The notes below the pieces were generated by a model. The model was not told where the DNA came from, made no database searches, and saw only the letters and a program-made list of their open reading frames with translations. A stretch of DNA of 42,927 nt. Origin: JAVBMU01 sp031551755 (lineage in GTDB: Bacteria; Actinomycetota; Actinomycetes; Actinomycetales; Cellulomonadaceae). The position numbers and the translations under genes are program-made. Numbering within the stretch: position 1 is the stretch's first letter; each line of letters begins with the position of its first letter. The stretch spans positions 1 through 42,927 of the forward strand of contig JAVBNE010000079.1 of assembly GCA_031551755.1 (NCBI GenBank), in the 5' to 3' direction. Positions 16,567 to 24,244 of this stretch are shown one piece after another.

Positions 16567-17556
16567 ATGGACTGGCTGCTGCGCCCCGAGAGCGCCGGGG
16601 GAAAGCTCGCGATCATGGTCGCGGCGATTGTGCTCTTCGTGATAGTGATGGGCCTGATTCTGTTCCTCGTCGACCGGCCGAAGCGGGTCTCTCGCTGGGT
16701 GGTCGTCGGGGCGTTCCTGGGTCCGACTGTGCTGATGGTTCTGGGCGGGCTGGTCTATCCGGGCGTACGGACGATCTTCGCCTCATTCTTCAACCGAAAC
16801 GGAAGCAGATTCGTCGGCTTTGACAACTACGTCGTGGCGTTCACCGACGATCAGTTCCAGCGCGTCCTGGTGAACACCGCCGTCTGGGTCATCATCGTGC
16901 CGCTGGCGTCAACATTCATCGGGGTCGTCTACGCGGTGCTGGTGGACCGGACCCGGTTCGAGAAGCTGGCGAAGGCGCTCATCTTCCTCCCGATGGCGAT
17001 CTCCATGGTGGGCGCCTCGATCATCTGGAAGTTCGTCTATGCCTACAAAGTCAACGAACCTGGCGTGAACCAGATCGGGTTGTTGAATCAGCTGTTGGTC
17101 TGGCTCGGCCTGGACCCGCAACAGTTCCTGCTCAATGAACCAGCCAACACGTTCTTCCTCATCGTCGTCATGGTCTGGATCCAGACCGGGTTCGCGATGA
17201 CGGTGCTGTCGGCGGCGATCAAGGCGATCCCCGATGACATCATCGAGGCCGCGCGACTGGACGGGCTGACCGGCTTCTCGATGTTCCGCTATATCACCGT
17301 GCCGAGTATCCGGCCGGCGCTCATCGTCGTGCTCACTACGATCGCCATGGGCACGCTCAAGGTCTTCGACATCGTGCGCACGATGACCGGGGGCAACTAC
17401 GGCACCTCGGTGGTCGCGAACGAGTTCTACACCCAGAGCTTCCGGCAAGGGAATGAGGGGCTGGGGGCGGCACTGGCCGTCATCTTGTTCATCCTGGTCA
17501 TTCCGATCGTCGTCTACAACGTGCGTCAGCTGCGCAAGTCCGAGGAGATCCGATGA
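16567..17556 (+). CDS. Sugar ABC transporter permease (AglF/MalF-like)
   Basis: A 329-residue inner-membrane subunit of a CUT1 importer. Two N-terminal helices (LAIMVAAIVLFVIVMGLILFL and WVVVGAFLGPTVLMVLGGLV) precede the six-helix BPD core. The ATPase-contact EAA loop is IIEAARLDGLTGFSMFRYITVP near residue 222. ATG 16567 has AGGAGG five nt upstream. The stop overlaps the next permease start (ATGA). The cluster encodes no ATPase, so it presumably borrows a general MsiK-type ATPase made elsewhere. Confidence 0.9.
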   Translation: MDWLLRPESAGGKLAIMVAAIVLFVIVMGLILFLVDRPKRVSRWVVVGAFLGPTVLMVLGGLVYPGVRTIFASFFNRNGSRFVGFDNYVVAFTDDQFQRVLVNTAVWVIIVPLASTFIGVVYAVLVDRTRFEKLAKALIFLPMAISMVGASIIWKFVYAYKVNEPGVNQIGLLNQLLVWLGLDPQQFLLNEPANTFFLIVVMVWIQTGFAMTVLSAAIKAIPDDIIEAARLDGLTGFSMFRYITVPSIRPALIVVLTTIAMGTLKVFDIVRTMTGGNYGTSVVANEFYTQSFRQGNEGLGAALAVILFILVIPIVVYNVRQLRKSEEIR

Positions 17557-18503
17557 CCAGCATGCCGCAGCCACCGGCGACCGCCGGGCAGTCGCTCACC
17601 GATACCGACGAGCCGGCCGGCGTCGGACAGCGCACCAAGCTGACCCGGCTCGAACGACGCGCGATCGCCGCCAAGGGCAAGCTCAGCTCACCCTGGGCAT
17701 CGCTGACGGCAATCGTCCTCGCCATCTTGTGGACGATCCCCTCGGTGGGGCTGTTCATCACCTCGTTCCGGCCACGTGGGGACATCCGGCGGACCGGGTG
17801 GTGGACGGTTCTGTCAAACCCGGACTTCACGCTCGACAACTACGACACGGTGCTCTTCGGCTCCGCGGATCTGGGAAAGTTCTTCATCAACTCCCTGGTT
17901 ATCACCCTGCCGGCCGTGGTCATCCCGATCTCGATCGCATTGCTGGCGGCCTATGCCTTCGCGTGGATCGACTTCCCCGGGCGCAATGTGCTGTTCGTCG
18001 CGGTGTTCGCGTTGCAGATCGTGCCGATCCAGATCACATTGATCCCGCTGTTGAGCGCCTTCGTTGACTGGGACATCAGTGGGACGTTCGTCACCGTGTG
18101 GCTCGCGCACTCGATCTTCGCGTTGCCGCTGGCAATCTTCCTGCTGCACAACTTTATGAAGGAGATCCCACCGTCGCTGGTGGAGGCGGCGCGGGTCGAC
18201 GGTGCCGGTCACGTCAAGATCTTCTTCCGGGTGTTGCTGCCGCTGCTGGTGCCGGCGATCGCTTCCTTCGCCATCTTCCAGTTCCTGTGGGTGTGGAACG
18301 ACCTGCTCGTCGGTATCACCTTCACTGATCCGAACTCGCGGCCGTTGACGGCGGCCGTCGCGGACCTCGCGGGCACCCGTTCACAGTCCTGGCATCTGCT
18401 GACGGCCGGCGCGTTCGTGTCGATCATCGTGCCGTTGATCGTGTTCTTCGCTCTGCAGCGCTACTTCGTCCGTGGGTTGCTGGCGGGGTCGGTCAAGGGG
18501 TAG
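17553..18503 (+). CDS. Sugar ABC transporter permease (AglG/MalG-like)
   Basis: A 316-residue partner permease. A polar N-terminal extension of about 45 residues (rich in Pro, Gly, Thr) precedes six membrane helices; the first is SLTAIVLAILWTIPSVGLFITSF. The EAA loop is LVEAARVDGAGHVKIFFRVLLP near 208 and the protein ends in YFVRGLLAGSVKG, the usual ending of MalG-type subunits. Its start overlaps the upstream permease stop by 4 bp. The next gene begins 20 bp later with its own promoter-like box, so this closes the sugar operon. Confidence 0.92.
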   Translation: MTSMPQPPATAGQSLTDTDEPAGVGQRTKLTRLERRAIAAKGKLSSPWASLTAIVLAILWTIPSVGLFITSFRPRGDIRRTGWWTVLSNPDFTLDNYDTVLFGSADLGKFFINSLVITLPAVVIPISIALLAAYAFAWIDFPGRNVLFVAVFALQIVPIQITLIPLLSAFVDWDISGTFVTVWLAHSIFALPLAIFLLHNFMKEIPPSLVEAARVDGAGHVKIFFRVLLPLLVPAIASFAIFQFLWVWNDLLVGITFTDPNSRPLTAAVADLAGTRSQSWHLLTAGAFVSIIVPLIVFFALQRYFVRGLLAGSVKG

Positions 18504-18511
18504 GCGGCGCC

Positions 18512-18517
18512 TACGCT
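18512..18517 (+). promoter_or_regulatory. -10 box TACGCT, leaderless pattern for the EamA gene
   Basis: TACGCT, then CGTGCC (6 nt), then GTG 18524. It lies in the 20-bp gap after the permease gene and would give the exporter its own transcript. Confidence 0.45.
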
Positions 18518-18523
18518 CGTGCC

Positions 18524-19423
18524 GTGTTCGCTTTCGCCGGTCGTGCCCTCGCCCGGGTGCCACCGCCCGCGCTCTTCGTCTTCTCCGGGCTCACGCAGTA
18601 TGTGGGCGCGGCCGTCGCGGTGGGTCTGTTCGCGCGGGTCGGGGCGCCGCAGGTGGCCTGGTTGCGGATTGCGGTCTCGGCCCTTCTGCTGATCGCGTGG
18701 GCTCGGCCGTGGCGGCGGTCGTTGACCCGTCGAGACCTGGCCGGGGCGGCGCTGTTCGGGGTGGCCCTGGCGGCGATGAACGTGTCCTTCTACGTCGCGA
18801 TCTCGCACCTGCCGCTGGGCACGGCGGTGGCCATCGAGTTCCTGGGTCCGGTGGCTGTCGCAGCCATCACTGGTCGCGGATGGCGCGAGCGGGGTGCCAT
18901 CGCCGTGGCAGCGGCCGGCGTCGGATTGCTGGCCGGGGTCACGTTGGACTCCGGCGAGATCGCCCACGCCGACGCTGTGGTGGGGTTGACCGCGATCGGC
19001 CTCGCGGCGGCCTGCTGGGCGGCGTACATCCTGCTGGGCCGCCGCGTGGCAGTCGGTGGTTCCGGGCTGTCGGCGTTGGCGGTGGCGATGGCCACGGGGG
19101 CGGTGATCTTCGCGCCGATGCTCGGACCAGGGTCCGTCTGGGTTTTCGGTGACGGCCGGCTGGCGCTGGGGGTTCTCGGGGTGGCGGTGCTGTCCTCGGT
19201 GGTGCCCTATGCCCTGGAGCAGGTGATTTTGCGCCGAGTCAGTTCAGCCACTTTCGCGGTGCTCCTGGCCCTGCTCCCGGCGACGGCCGCAGTGGTTGGG
19301 GCAGTGGTGCTGCAACAGTTGCCGACTTTGCCGGAATTCGTCGGCCTGTTGTTGGTCTCCGGTGCCCTGGTGATGACGGCGCGGGCCGGTTCGAGCCGGG
19401 CGCAGCCAGGAGGTGCGACCTGA
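18524..19423 (+). CDS. EamA/DMT-family transporter
   Basis: A 299-residue inner-membrane protein with ten predicted helices arranged as two EamA repeats (about 20-140 and 150-290). The first repeat carries LGTAVAIEFLGPVAVAAITGRGWRERG, and the second VVPYALEQVILRRVSSATFAVLLALLPATAAVVG, both typical of RhtA/YdcZ-like drug and metabolite exporters. Related proteins export threonine/homoserine or other small metabolites; the substrate here is unknown. Start GTG 18524 is placed by the TACGCT box 6 nt upstream and by the lack of any upstream in-frame Shine-Dalgarno. It probably is not functionally tied to the sugar importer before it. Confidence 0.88.
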   Translation: MFAFAGRALARVPPPALFVFSGLTQYVGAAVAVGLFARVGAPQVAWLRIAVSALLLIAWARPWRRSLTRRDLAGAALFGVALAAMNVSFYVAISHLPLGTAVAIEFLGPVAVAAITGRGWRERGAIAVAAAGVGLLAGVTLDSGEIAHADAVVGLTAIGLAAACWAAYILLGRRVAVGGSGLSALAVAMATGAVIFAPMLGPGSVWVFGDGRLALGVLGVAVLSSVVPYALEQVILRRVSSATFAVLLALLPATAAVVGAVVLQQLPTLPEFVGLLLVSGALVMTARAGSSRAQPGGAT

Positions 19424-19513
19424 CCCTGCCGGGCCGCCTGTCTGGTTTGGGGGTTTGAAGTGGGTGTTGGTAGTGTCTTGGCTGGCAATGGCGTCATTGT
19501 GAGGGGTTCGATT

Positions 19514-19786
19514 GTGGGCAGTGATTTGGGTGTTTCCACGGATGCGCTTGGTGATGTGGGGCGGGGTTTGGTTCAGGCGGTTGGTGAGTTGCCTGGGCGT
19601 GTGGTGGTGCAGGTTGAGGGGTGTGGCTCGGTTGGTGTTGCCGCGGCTGCTGATGAGGTCGGGTTGTGGGTGTCGGTCCAGCTCATGATGTGGGCGCAGA
19701 CGGCGGCCGAACTCGGCCAGGTGGCCACGCTTTCCGCGAATCAGTTCGAGGCCGCTGATGCGGCATTGGCCCGGGCGGCCGGTTGA
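19514..19786 (+). CDS. Small helical protein, type VII secretion target-like (EspC/DUF2580-like)
   Basis: A 90-residue, Ala/Val-rich protein predicted to be helical, beginning GSDLGVSTDALGDVGRGLVQAVGEL and ending NQFEAADAALARAAG. The length, an N-terminal 'VSTDAL' strand and the Phe-Glu-Ala-Ala-Asp ending resemble type VII secretion target proteins. GTG 19514 has GAGGGG seven nt upstream; an ATG at 19460 would add 18 residues. Its stop shares one base with the ATG of the next gene (TGATG), so they form one translational unit. Codons here end in T/G more often than in neighbouring genes, a sign of foreign origin. Assignment rests on general shape; moderate certainty. Confidence 0.6.
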   Translation: MGSDLGVSTDALGDVGRGLVQAVGELPGRVVVQVEGCGSVGVAAAADEVGLWVSVQLMMWAQTAAELGQVATLSANQFEAADAALARAAG

Positions 19787-22041
19787 TGAGCGGGCAGTGG
19801 GATGAGGAGTGCCCGGGTCGCGGTGATCCGGGGCAGATTCGTGAGGCGGTGGCCCGGTTGCGGGTGGTTGCTGATCGGTGTGGGGATTTCGGTGCCGCGT
19901 TGAGCAGGGCGTTGGGTGCGTTGCCGCCGGCGGTGTGGACGGGTGAGTCTGGGGATGCTTGGCGGGGGCGCATGTTGGAGGTCAAGGGTCAGGGTGCGCC
20001 GATCCTGGCAGCGATCGAGGCGACTACGGCGGCGTTGACTGTGTACGCGGACCGGGTTGAGGACATTGACGCCCGTGAGCAGGTCCAACACCAGCAGCGC
20101 GAGGAAGCCCAGTCCCGGATGCAATCCTATGCGGGGTTCGCCGGCGACCCGGTTCTTGAGGTTTATCGTCAGCGCCGTCAAGAGGAAGCTGAAGCGCAGA
20201 TCGCGCAGGTCCGTTCTCGGTTGGCGGATCTGGCCCAGGAGCGGGCGGAGCTTGATCGGGCCACGATCGCGGCGTTGGCGTTGCCGGATGCGGCCCGGTG
20301 GGCGCAGGTACGCGCCGCGCTGGCGACGGCCGGGATCGACGAGGTTGACGATTTGGGTCCGTCGGCGTTGGCGGCCGCGTATGTGGTGATCGCGAAGCGG
20401 GTCGCTGCTGCCGATCAGGTGGATACGGGGGATGTGCGGGCGTTGGCGGTGTTCTTCGAAACCTTCGGGGAGCATCAGGGGGCGATGAGTGCGTTCTTCA
20501 CTCAGGTCGGTGGGGTCGATACGGCCACGATCATTGATCGGGTCGGGCGCCAGGGTGCCGACGGTTCGCTTGACGCCACAATGGCCCTGTCGTTGGCGAC
20601 CTCGTTGCGTTTGGCGCTGAGTACCGGTTCGCGGGACTGGCCCGCGGACACCGCCAAGGAATTCGTTGAACCTGCGCTTGTCGCGGGGACGGGGGACTCC
20701 TATTCCGGGGTGCACGCTGCACTTGGGTACCTGCTGGCGGACTCCGATCACGCTCCCCTCGGCAGGCAGGTGGCCGTCGCCGCGATGAACTGGGTGGATG
20801 TGTGGGAGCGTGAGAACCCGGCTGGTGCCGCGGCCCGTACGGAAGTCGCTCATGATGCTGGTGCCTTGTTCTTGGCGGCTATGGAGTACGAGAACACAGA
20901 CCGGTCGGTGAGTCGGGTGAGGGATCTTGGCGGACGGGCGCTGCAAACCCTGTCGGTCTACCCCGATGAGGCGTTGGGGTGGTTCGCGGATACTTCGGCT
21001 GGGCTGTACGACCGGGACGATCCGGACGCCATGCGCTTAGGGGCGGAGCGGGTCGAGTACTGGTTCGGGCAACGGCACTGGCGCGGCAGCGACGGTTGGG
21101 AGGCGCCTGCCGCCGTGTGGGCTCAGGTCCAACACGCCACCGGCGGGTCCCTCGACACCCACGAGTACTCGCCTGAGACGTGGGACTCCGTCGCGGGCGT
21201 TTCCACCGAGATCGCGGGTCACATGGCGAAAAACCCCGACTTCGGTGTCAACAGTTTCGATGAGGTCGCCAAAAGGCGTCTCGCTGCCGGGATCGCTTCT
21301 CGAGTCTCGCATCTAACTGAGTACGCGCTCTACGAACAAACCTACGATCCGTCGCAGAATCCAGGTTCCGAAGACGATAATCCACGTACAGTGAGCAATT
21401 ACCTTCCCGGCTTCGGTGAGCAGCCAATTGCGGCGGTCGAGACTGATGTGCTGCGGAAGCTCATGATGCCTGCGATGTCGTCGGTGGAAGGCACGCGGAT
21501 CCTGTCGAATTCTGCGGTGGCGTATGAGGAGTTATTGATGGATCGGACCGGTCAGCAGGGGTGGCCGGATGTGGATGGGGTGGCTGGGCGCGTTGCTGTA
21601 CTCGAAGCCCTGATCGACGCGACTCCTGATGGGTTGGAGCGCCTCGACGCTGAAGCGCGGGACGCGGTGATCCGTGGCCGGATAAACGCTGGCACCGAAC
21701 TTGCCTCTTATCTGGTGCCCAAGGCGATCGGTGAACCGATCAAGGGTGCCGCGCAGTGGGCGCAGGAGAAATTCATCGACTCGCTCGCTGACCTCAGTGG
21801 TCGAGAACTCGAAGAGGTCATGGCAGATAACTACGAGTCTGTCGAAGCCCAGCAGATCGACCGTGGCTCTTTGCTCCACTTCGAAACCAAGAAGCTGCTC
21901 ACCGAGTACTTCGATGACTACGACGAGCCAGGGCGCTTCGAAAGCGCGCAGGAGCGCGACGAGCACATCAGCACTTACCTTCGCCAGTATGACAATGCAT
22001 ACAACTATCACCGCCGAGCCATCGAGGAATACGGACTATGA
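19786..22041 (+). CDS. WXG-like/DUF6571-like large protein with modular C-terminus
   Basis: A 751-residue protein without signal peptide. Residues about 15-110 are helical with a WTG motif (PAVWTGESGDAW) between helices, like WXG/LXG substrates of type VII secretion; a Glu/Gln-rich coiled coil follows (about 95-155). The middle (about 200-500) includes EALGWFADTSAGLYDRDDPDAM and YWFGQRHWRGSDGWEAP, which I associate with the actinobacterial DUF6571 family. The last 77 residues (LEEVMADNYESVEAQQ... to EEYGL) are acidic, rich in Tyr, and are repeated as a separate ORF 877 bp downstream. The stop overlaps the lipoprotein start (ATGA). No nuclease, ADP-ribosyltransferase or deaminase motif can be seen. 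The layout suggests a secreted, possibly toxin-like, protein with a membrane-anchored partner; this is inference. Confidence 0.7.
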   Translation: MSGQWDEECPGRGDPGQIREAVARLRVVADRCGDFGAALSRALGALPPAVWTGESGDAWRGRMLEVKGQGAPILAAIEATTAALTVYADRVEDIDAREQVQHQQREEAQSRMQSYAGFAGDPVLEVYRQRRQEEAEAQIAQVRSRLADLAQERAELDRATIAALALPDAARWAQVRAALATAGIDEVDDLGPSALAAAYVVIAKRVAAADQVDTGDVRALAVFFETFGEHQGAMSAFFTQVGGVDTATIIDRVGRQGADGSLDATMALSLATSLRLALSTGSRDWPADTAKEFVEPALVAGTGDSYSGVHAALGYLLADSDHAPLGRQVAVAAMNWVDVWERENPAGAAARTEVAHDAGALFLAAMEYENTDRSVSRVRDLGGRALQTLSVYPDEALGWFADTSAGLYDRDDPDAMRLGAERVEYWFGQRHWRGSDGWEAPAAVWAQVQHATGGSLDTHEYSPETWDSVAGVSTEIAGHMAKNPDFGVNSFDEVAKRRLAAGIASRVSHLTEYALYEQTYDPSQNPGSEDDNPRTVSNYLPGFGEQPIAAVETDVLRKLMMPAMSSVEGTRILSNSAVAYEELLMDRTGQQGWPDVDGVAGRVAVLEALIDATPDGLERLDAEARDAVIRGRINAGTELASYLVPKAIGEPIKGAAQWAQEKFIDSLADLSGRELEEVMADNYESVEAQQIDRGSLLHFETKKLLTEYFDDYDEPGRFESAQERDEHISTYLRQYDNAYNYHRRAIEEYGL

Positions 22042-22672
22042 ACTTGACCCGGCGCAACAAAATCGCCCTTATCGTCACCGCTGGTGTGCTTTCGATCTGC
22101 CCCGCGCTGGCGTCCTGCGGCCCTGCCGACTCCAACGTTGAGGTTCCGGCGATCGTGTGGCAAAACGGCGAACCCAGCGGACCCTACGAAAACGACCGAG
22201 CCGTCAAAGCCGTCCGCGAGGGCGACGCGCTGCTATCTGCCGCCAACAACGCGAGAGACTACAGCGACCTCGATCTGGCCGGCGCTGTCACTCGGTCAGT
22301 GCTCCTGCATGCGGCCCTCGGCATGGAGGCCGACATTAACCACGATCGTCCGTGGTACGTTCCAGGTCCCAGACCCATGACTGTTCTCAGTGTCAAGACC
22401 AATGAGAAGGACAGCACTGATGTTGACGTGCGCGTGTGTAAAGCGGTGGACTGGGCCTTGGTCCCGGGAAAGACCACCCCCCGCAAACCCACACTCGGCT
22501 ACGAAGCTGAGTACAACGTCTGGGTGCGGCCCAACCACGCCAGTGTGCAGAACACCATGGGCTCGCATACCGAATGTGACATCTCTGAGGCCGCCTATGG
22601 GTACTTCGATCCCCAACCAGAACTCGACTGGAACATGACTGGCAAAGATGTCAAGTATCCACTCAAGAACTG
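21796..22672 (+). repeat. 877-bp tandem duplication, first copy
   Basis: Covers the last 77 codons of the large WXG/DUF6571-like gene plus the whole first lipoprotein gene. Begins at AGTGGTCGAG, which recurs at 22673; all landmarks (lipoprotein ATG 22038 versus 22915) are offset by exactly 877 bp. Confidence 0.93.
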
Positions 22673-22673
22673 A
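22038..22673 (+). CDS. Lipoprotein, first copy (possible immunity-type partner)
   Basis: A 211-residue lipoprotein of unknown family. Residues 1-27 are a signal peptide with lipobox ALASC, so the mature protein is tethered outside the membrane through Cys27. The mature part has VPAIVWQNGEPSGPYENDRAV near 35 and ends YFDPQPELDWNMTGKDVKYPLKN. Two further Cys residues (in VRVCKAV and HTECDIS) could pair. It is coupled to the upstream large protein by an ATGA overlap. Its stop TGA was created at the duplication joint: the second copy ends in one extra Tyr codon. Being the only gene always paired with the large protein's C-terminus, an immunity or anchoring role is plausible but unproven. Confidence 0.75.
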   Translation: MNLTRRNKIALIVTAGVLSICPALASCGPADSNVEVPAIVWQNGEPSGPYENDRAVKAVREGDALLSAANNARDYSDLDLAGAVTRSVLLHAALGMEADINHDRPWYVPGPRPMTVLSVKTNEKDSTDVDVRVCKAVDWALVPGKTTPRKPTLGYEAEYNVWVRPNHASVQNTMGSHTECDISEAAYGYFDPQPELDWNMTGKDVKYPLKN

Positions 22674-23552
22674 GTGGTCGAGTGCTCGAGGAGGTCATGG
22701 CAAATAACTATGAGTCGGTCGAAGCCCAGCAGATCGTGCATGGCTCTTTGCTCCATGCTGAAACCAAGAAGCTGCTCGCCGAGTACTTCGATGACTACGA
22801 TGAGCCTGGGCGCTTCGAAAGCGCGCAGGAGCGCGACGAGCACATCAGCACTTACCTTCGCCAGTATGACAATGCCTACAACTATCACCGCCGAGCCATC
22901 GAGGAATACGGACTATGAACTTGACCCGGCGCAACAGAATCGCCCTTGCCGTCACCGCCGGTGTGCTTTCGATCTGCCCCGCGCTGGCGTCCTGCGGCCC
23001 TGCCGATTCGAACGTTGAGGTTCCGGCGATCGTGTGGCAAAACGGCGAACCATCGGGACCGTACGAGAATGATCGGGCGGTTAAGGCCGTACGTGAAGGC
23101 GACGCACTCATTTCGGCAGGCTACAATGCGCGCGACTTTAGCGACCTTGATCTAGCCGGCGCGGTAACTAGTTCTATACTCCTCGGTGCTGCACAGAGCA
23201 TGAAGTCCAATCTCAACAATGGCAAGCCCTGGTATGCTCCGGGCCCAACACCTATGAGCGTCCTTAGTGTCGAGACTAATGAGAAGGACAGCACCGATGT
23301 TGACGTGCGTGTGTGTGAGGCGGTGGACTGGGCCTTGGTCCCGGGAAAGACCACCCCCCGCAAACCCACACTCGGCTATGAGGCCGAGTACAACGTCTGG
23401 GTGCGGTCCAACCACGCCAGCGTGCAGAACATCATGGGCTCGCACACCGAATGTGACATCTCTGAGGCCGCCTACGGCTACTTCGATCCCCAACCAGAAC
23501 TCGACTGGAACATGACCGGCAAAGACGTCAAGTATCCACTCAAGAACTACTG
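22673..23552 (+). repeat. Tandem duplication, second copy (880 bp)
   Basis: Same content as the first copy plus one extra codon at the 3' end. The flanks are nearly identical to copy 1, but about 23051-23276 is strongly diverged, mostly synonymous at first and then with amino acid changes. Confidence 0.92.
22682..22918 (+). CDS. Orphan C-terminal fragment of the large WXG/DUF6571-like protein
   Basis: A 78-codon frame nearly identical to the last 77 residues of the upstream large protein (differences include DR to VH and F to A). It lacks the N-terminal WXG and DUF6571-like parts. A GTG at 22682 or ATG at 22697 could start it, but no good Shine-Dalgarno is seen, so expression may depend on coupling. 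The frame has stayed open and still overlaps the next lipoprotein by ATGA. It is either a non-functional duplication scar or a reservoir module that could recombine onto the full-length gene, as orphan toxin ends do in polymorphic toxin loci. Confidence 0.65.
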   Translation: MLEEVMANNYESVEAQQIVHGSLLHAETKKLLAEYFDDYDEPGRFESAQERDEHISTYLRQYDNAYNYHRRAIEEYGL

Positions 23553-23553
23553 A
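22915..23553 (+). CDS. Lipoprotein, second copy
   Basis: A 212-residue paralogue of the lipoprotein at 22038, with the same signal peptide and lipobox (ALASC), identical residues up to about 62 and again from about 125 to the end, but a diverged centre: HAALGMEADINHDRPWYVPG in copy 1 is replaced by GAAQSMKSNLNNGKPWYAPG. The central DNA has more A/T-ending codons than the rest. It ends in NY, probably the ancestral ending. The start overlaps the orphan C-terminal ORF by ATGA. A changed centre with constant ends is what one expects of a specificity segment. Confidence 0.75.
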   Translation: MNLTRRNRIALAVTAGVLSICPALASCGPADSNVEVPAIVWQNGEPSGPYENDRAVKAVREGDALISAGYNARDFSDLDLAGAVTSSILLGAAQSMKSNLNNGKPWYAPGPTPMSVLSVETNEKDSTDVDVRVCEAVDWALVPGKTTPRKPTLGYEAEYNVWVRSNHASVQNIMGSHTECDISEAAYGYFDPQPELDWNMTGKDVKYPLKNY

Positions 23554-23599
23554 TCATCACGCTCGCGAGCGCGCGCTGGTCCCGCGAAGGGGTGGGTAC

Positions 23600-24181
23600 T
23601 CAGAGGTACTGTCCGGGGCCAGGCTCGGCACCGCGGGCCTCGGGTGCTGTGCCACCCGGCCCGGATGCGGGAGGCCCGATGGGGAACGCCCCGGGCGGCA
23701 GCGCGCGACGCATCTGTGTGAGCTGCGCCTGGGCGGCCATTTGCTGAGCGACCAACGCCGTCTGAATGCCGTGGAACAGCCCTTCCAACCAGCCGACGAG
23801 CTGCGCCTGAGCGATCCGGAGTTCGGCATCTGAGGGAACCGTGTCCGTGCTGAAGGGCAGCGTGATCCGGTGCAGCTCGGCTACCAGGTCGGGGGAGAGC
23901 CCGTCAGCGAGTTCGGCCAGCGAGCGTTCGTGGATCTCAGCGAGGCGACTGCGGGCGGCGTCGTCGAGCGGGGCGTCACGTACCTCGTCCAGGAGCTTCT
24001 TGACCATGGTGCCGATGCGCATCACCTTCGCGGGCTCTTCGACCAGGGTGGTTTCCGACGGGGCTGAGTCCTCTGTTTCGGTTGACTGTCCGTCGGATGC
24101 TGGCACGGTAGCGCCGTCGGGGGTTACGACGGGATGCTGGTGTCCATCCGGGTCGGTGACGTTCTCGGGGGCCATGGACAT
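23600..24181 (-). CDS. bpa: Bacterial proteasome activator Bpa (PafE)
   Basis: A ring-forming, ATP-independent activator that opens the 20S proteasome gate and feeds it unfolded proteins. The 193-residue protein has a disordered acidic N-terminus (about 1-50), a four-helix core (KVMRIGTMVKKLLDEVRDAPLDDAARSRLAEIHERS near 52-87, LVGWLEGLFHGIQTALVAQQMAAQAQL near 132-158), and a Pro/Gly-rich tail ending in GPGQYL. The terminal Gly-Gln-Tyr-Leu is the HbYX-like tail that docks into the proteasome alpha ring. Start ATG 24181; an ATG two codons later (24175) has CAGACT 6 nt before it. It lies 63 bp downstream of the quinone oxidoreductase gene on the same strand. It implies that prcBA are elsewhere in the genome. 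Confidence 0.93.
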   Translation of the reverse strand: MSMAPENVTDPDGHQHPVVTPDGATVPASDGQSTETEDSAPSETTLVEEPAKVMRIGTMVKKLLDEVRDAPLDDAARSRLAEIHERSLAELADGLSPDLVAELHRITLPFSTDTVPSDAELRIAQAQLVGWLEGLFHGIQTALVAQQMAAQAQLTQMRRALPPGAFPIGPPASGPGGTAPEARGAEPGPGQYL

Positions 24182-24244
24182 AGTCTGACTCGAGCCCTCG
24201 TCAGGCGGAAGCCGCTCGGCGCGTCGTGGATCGGCCGGCCCCTG

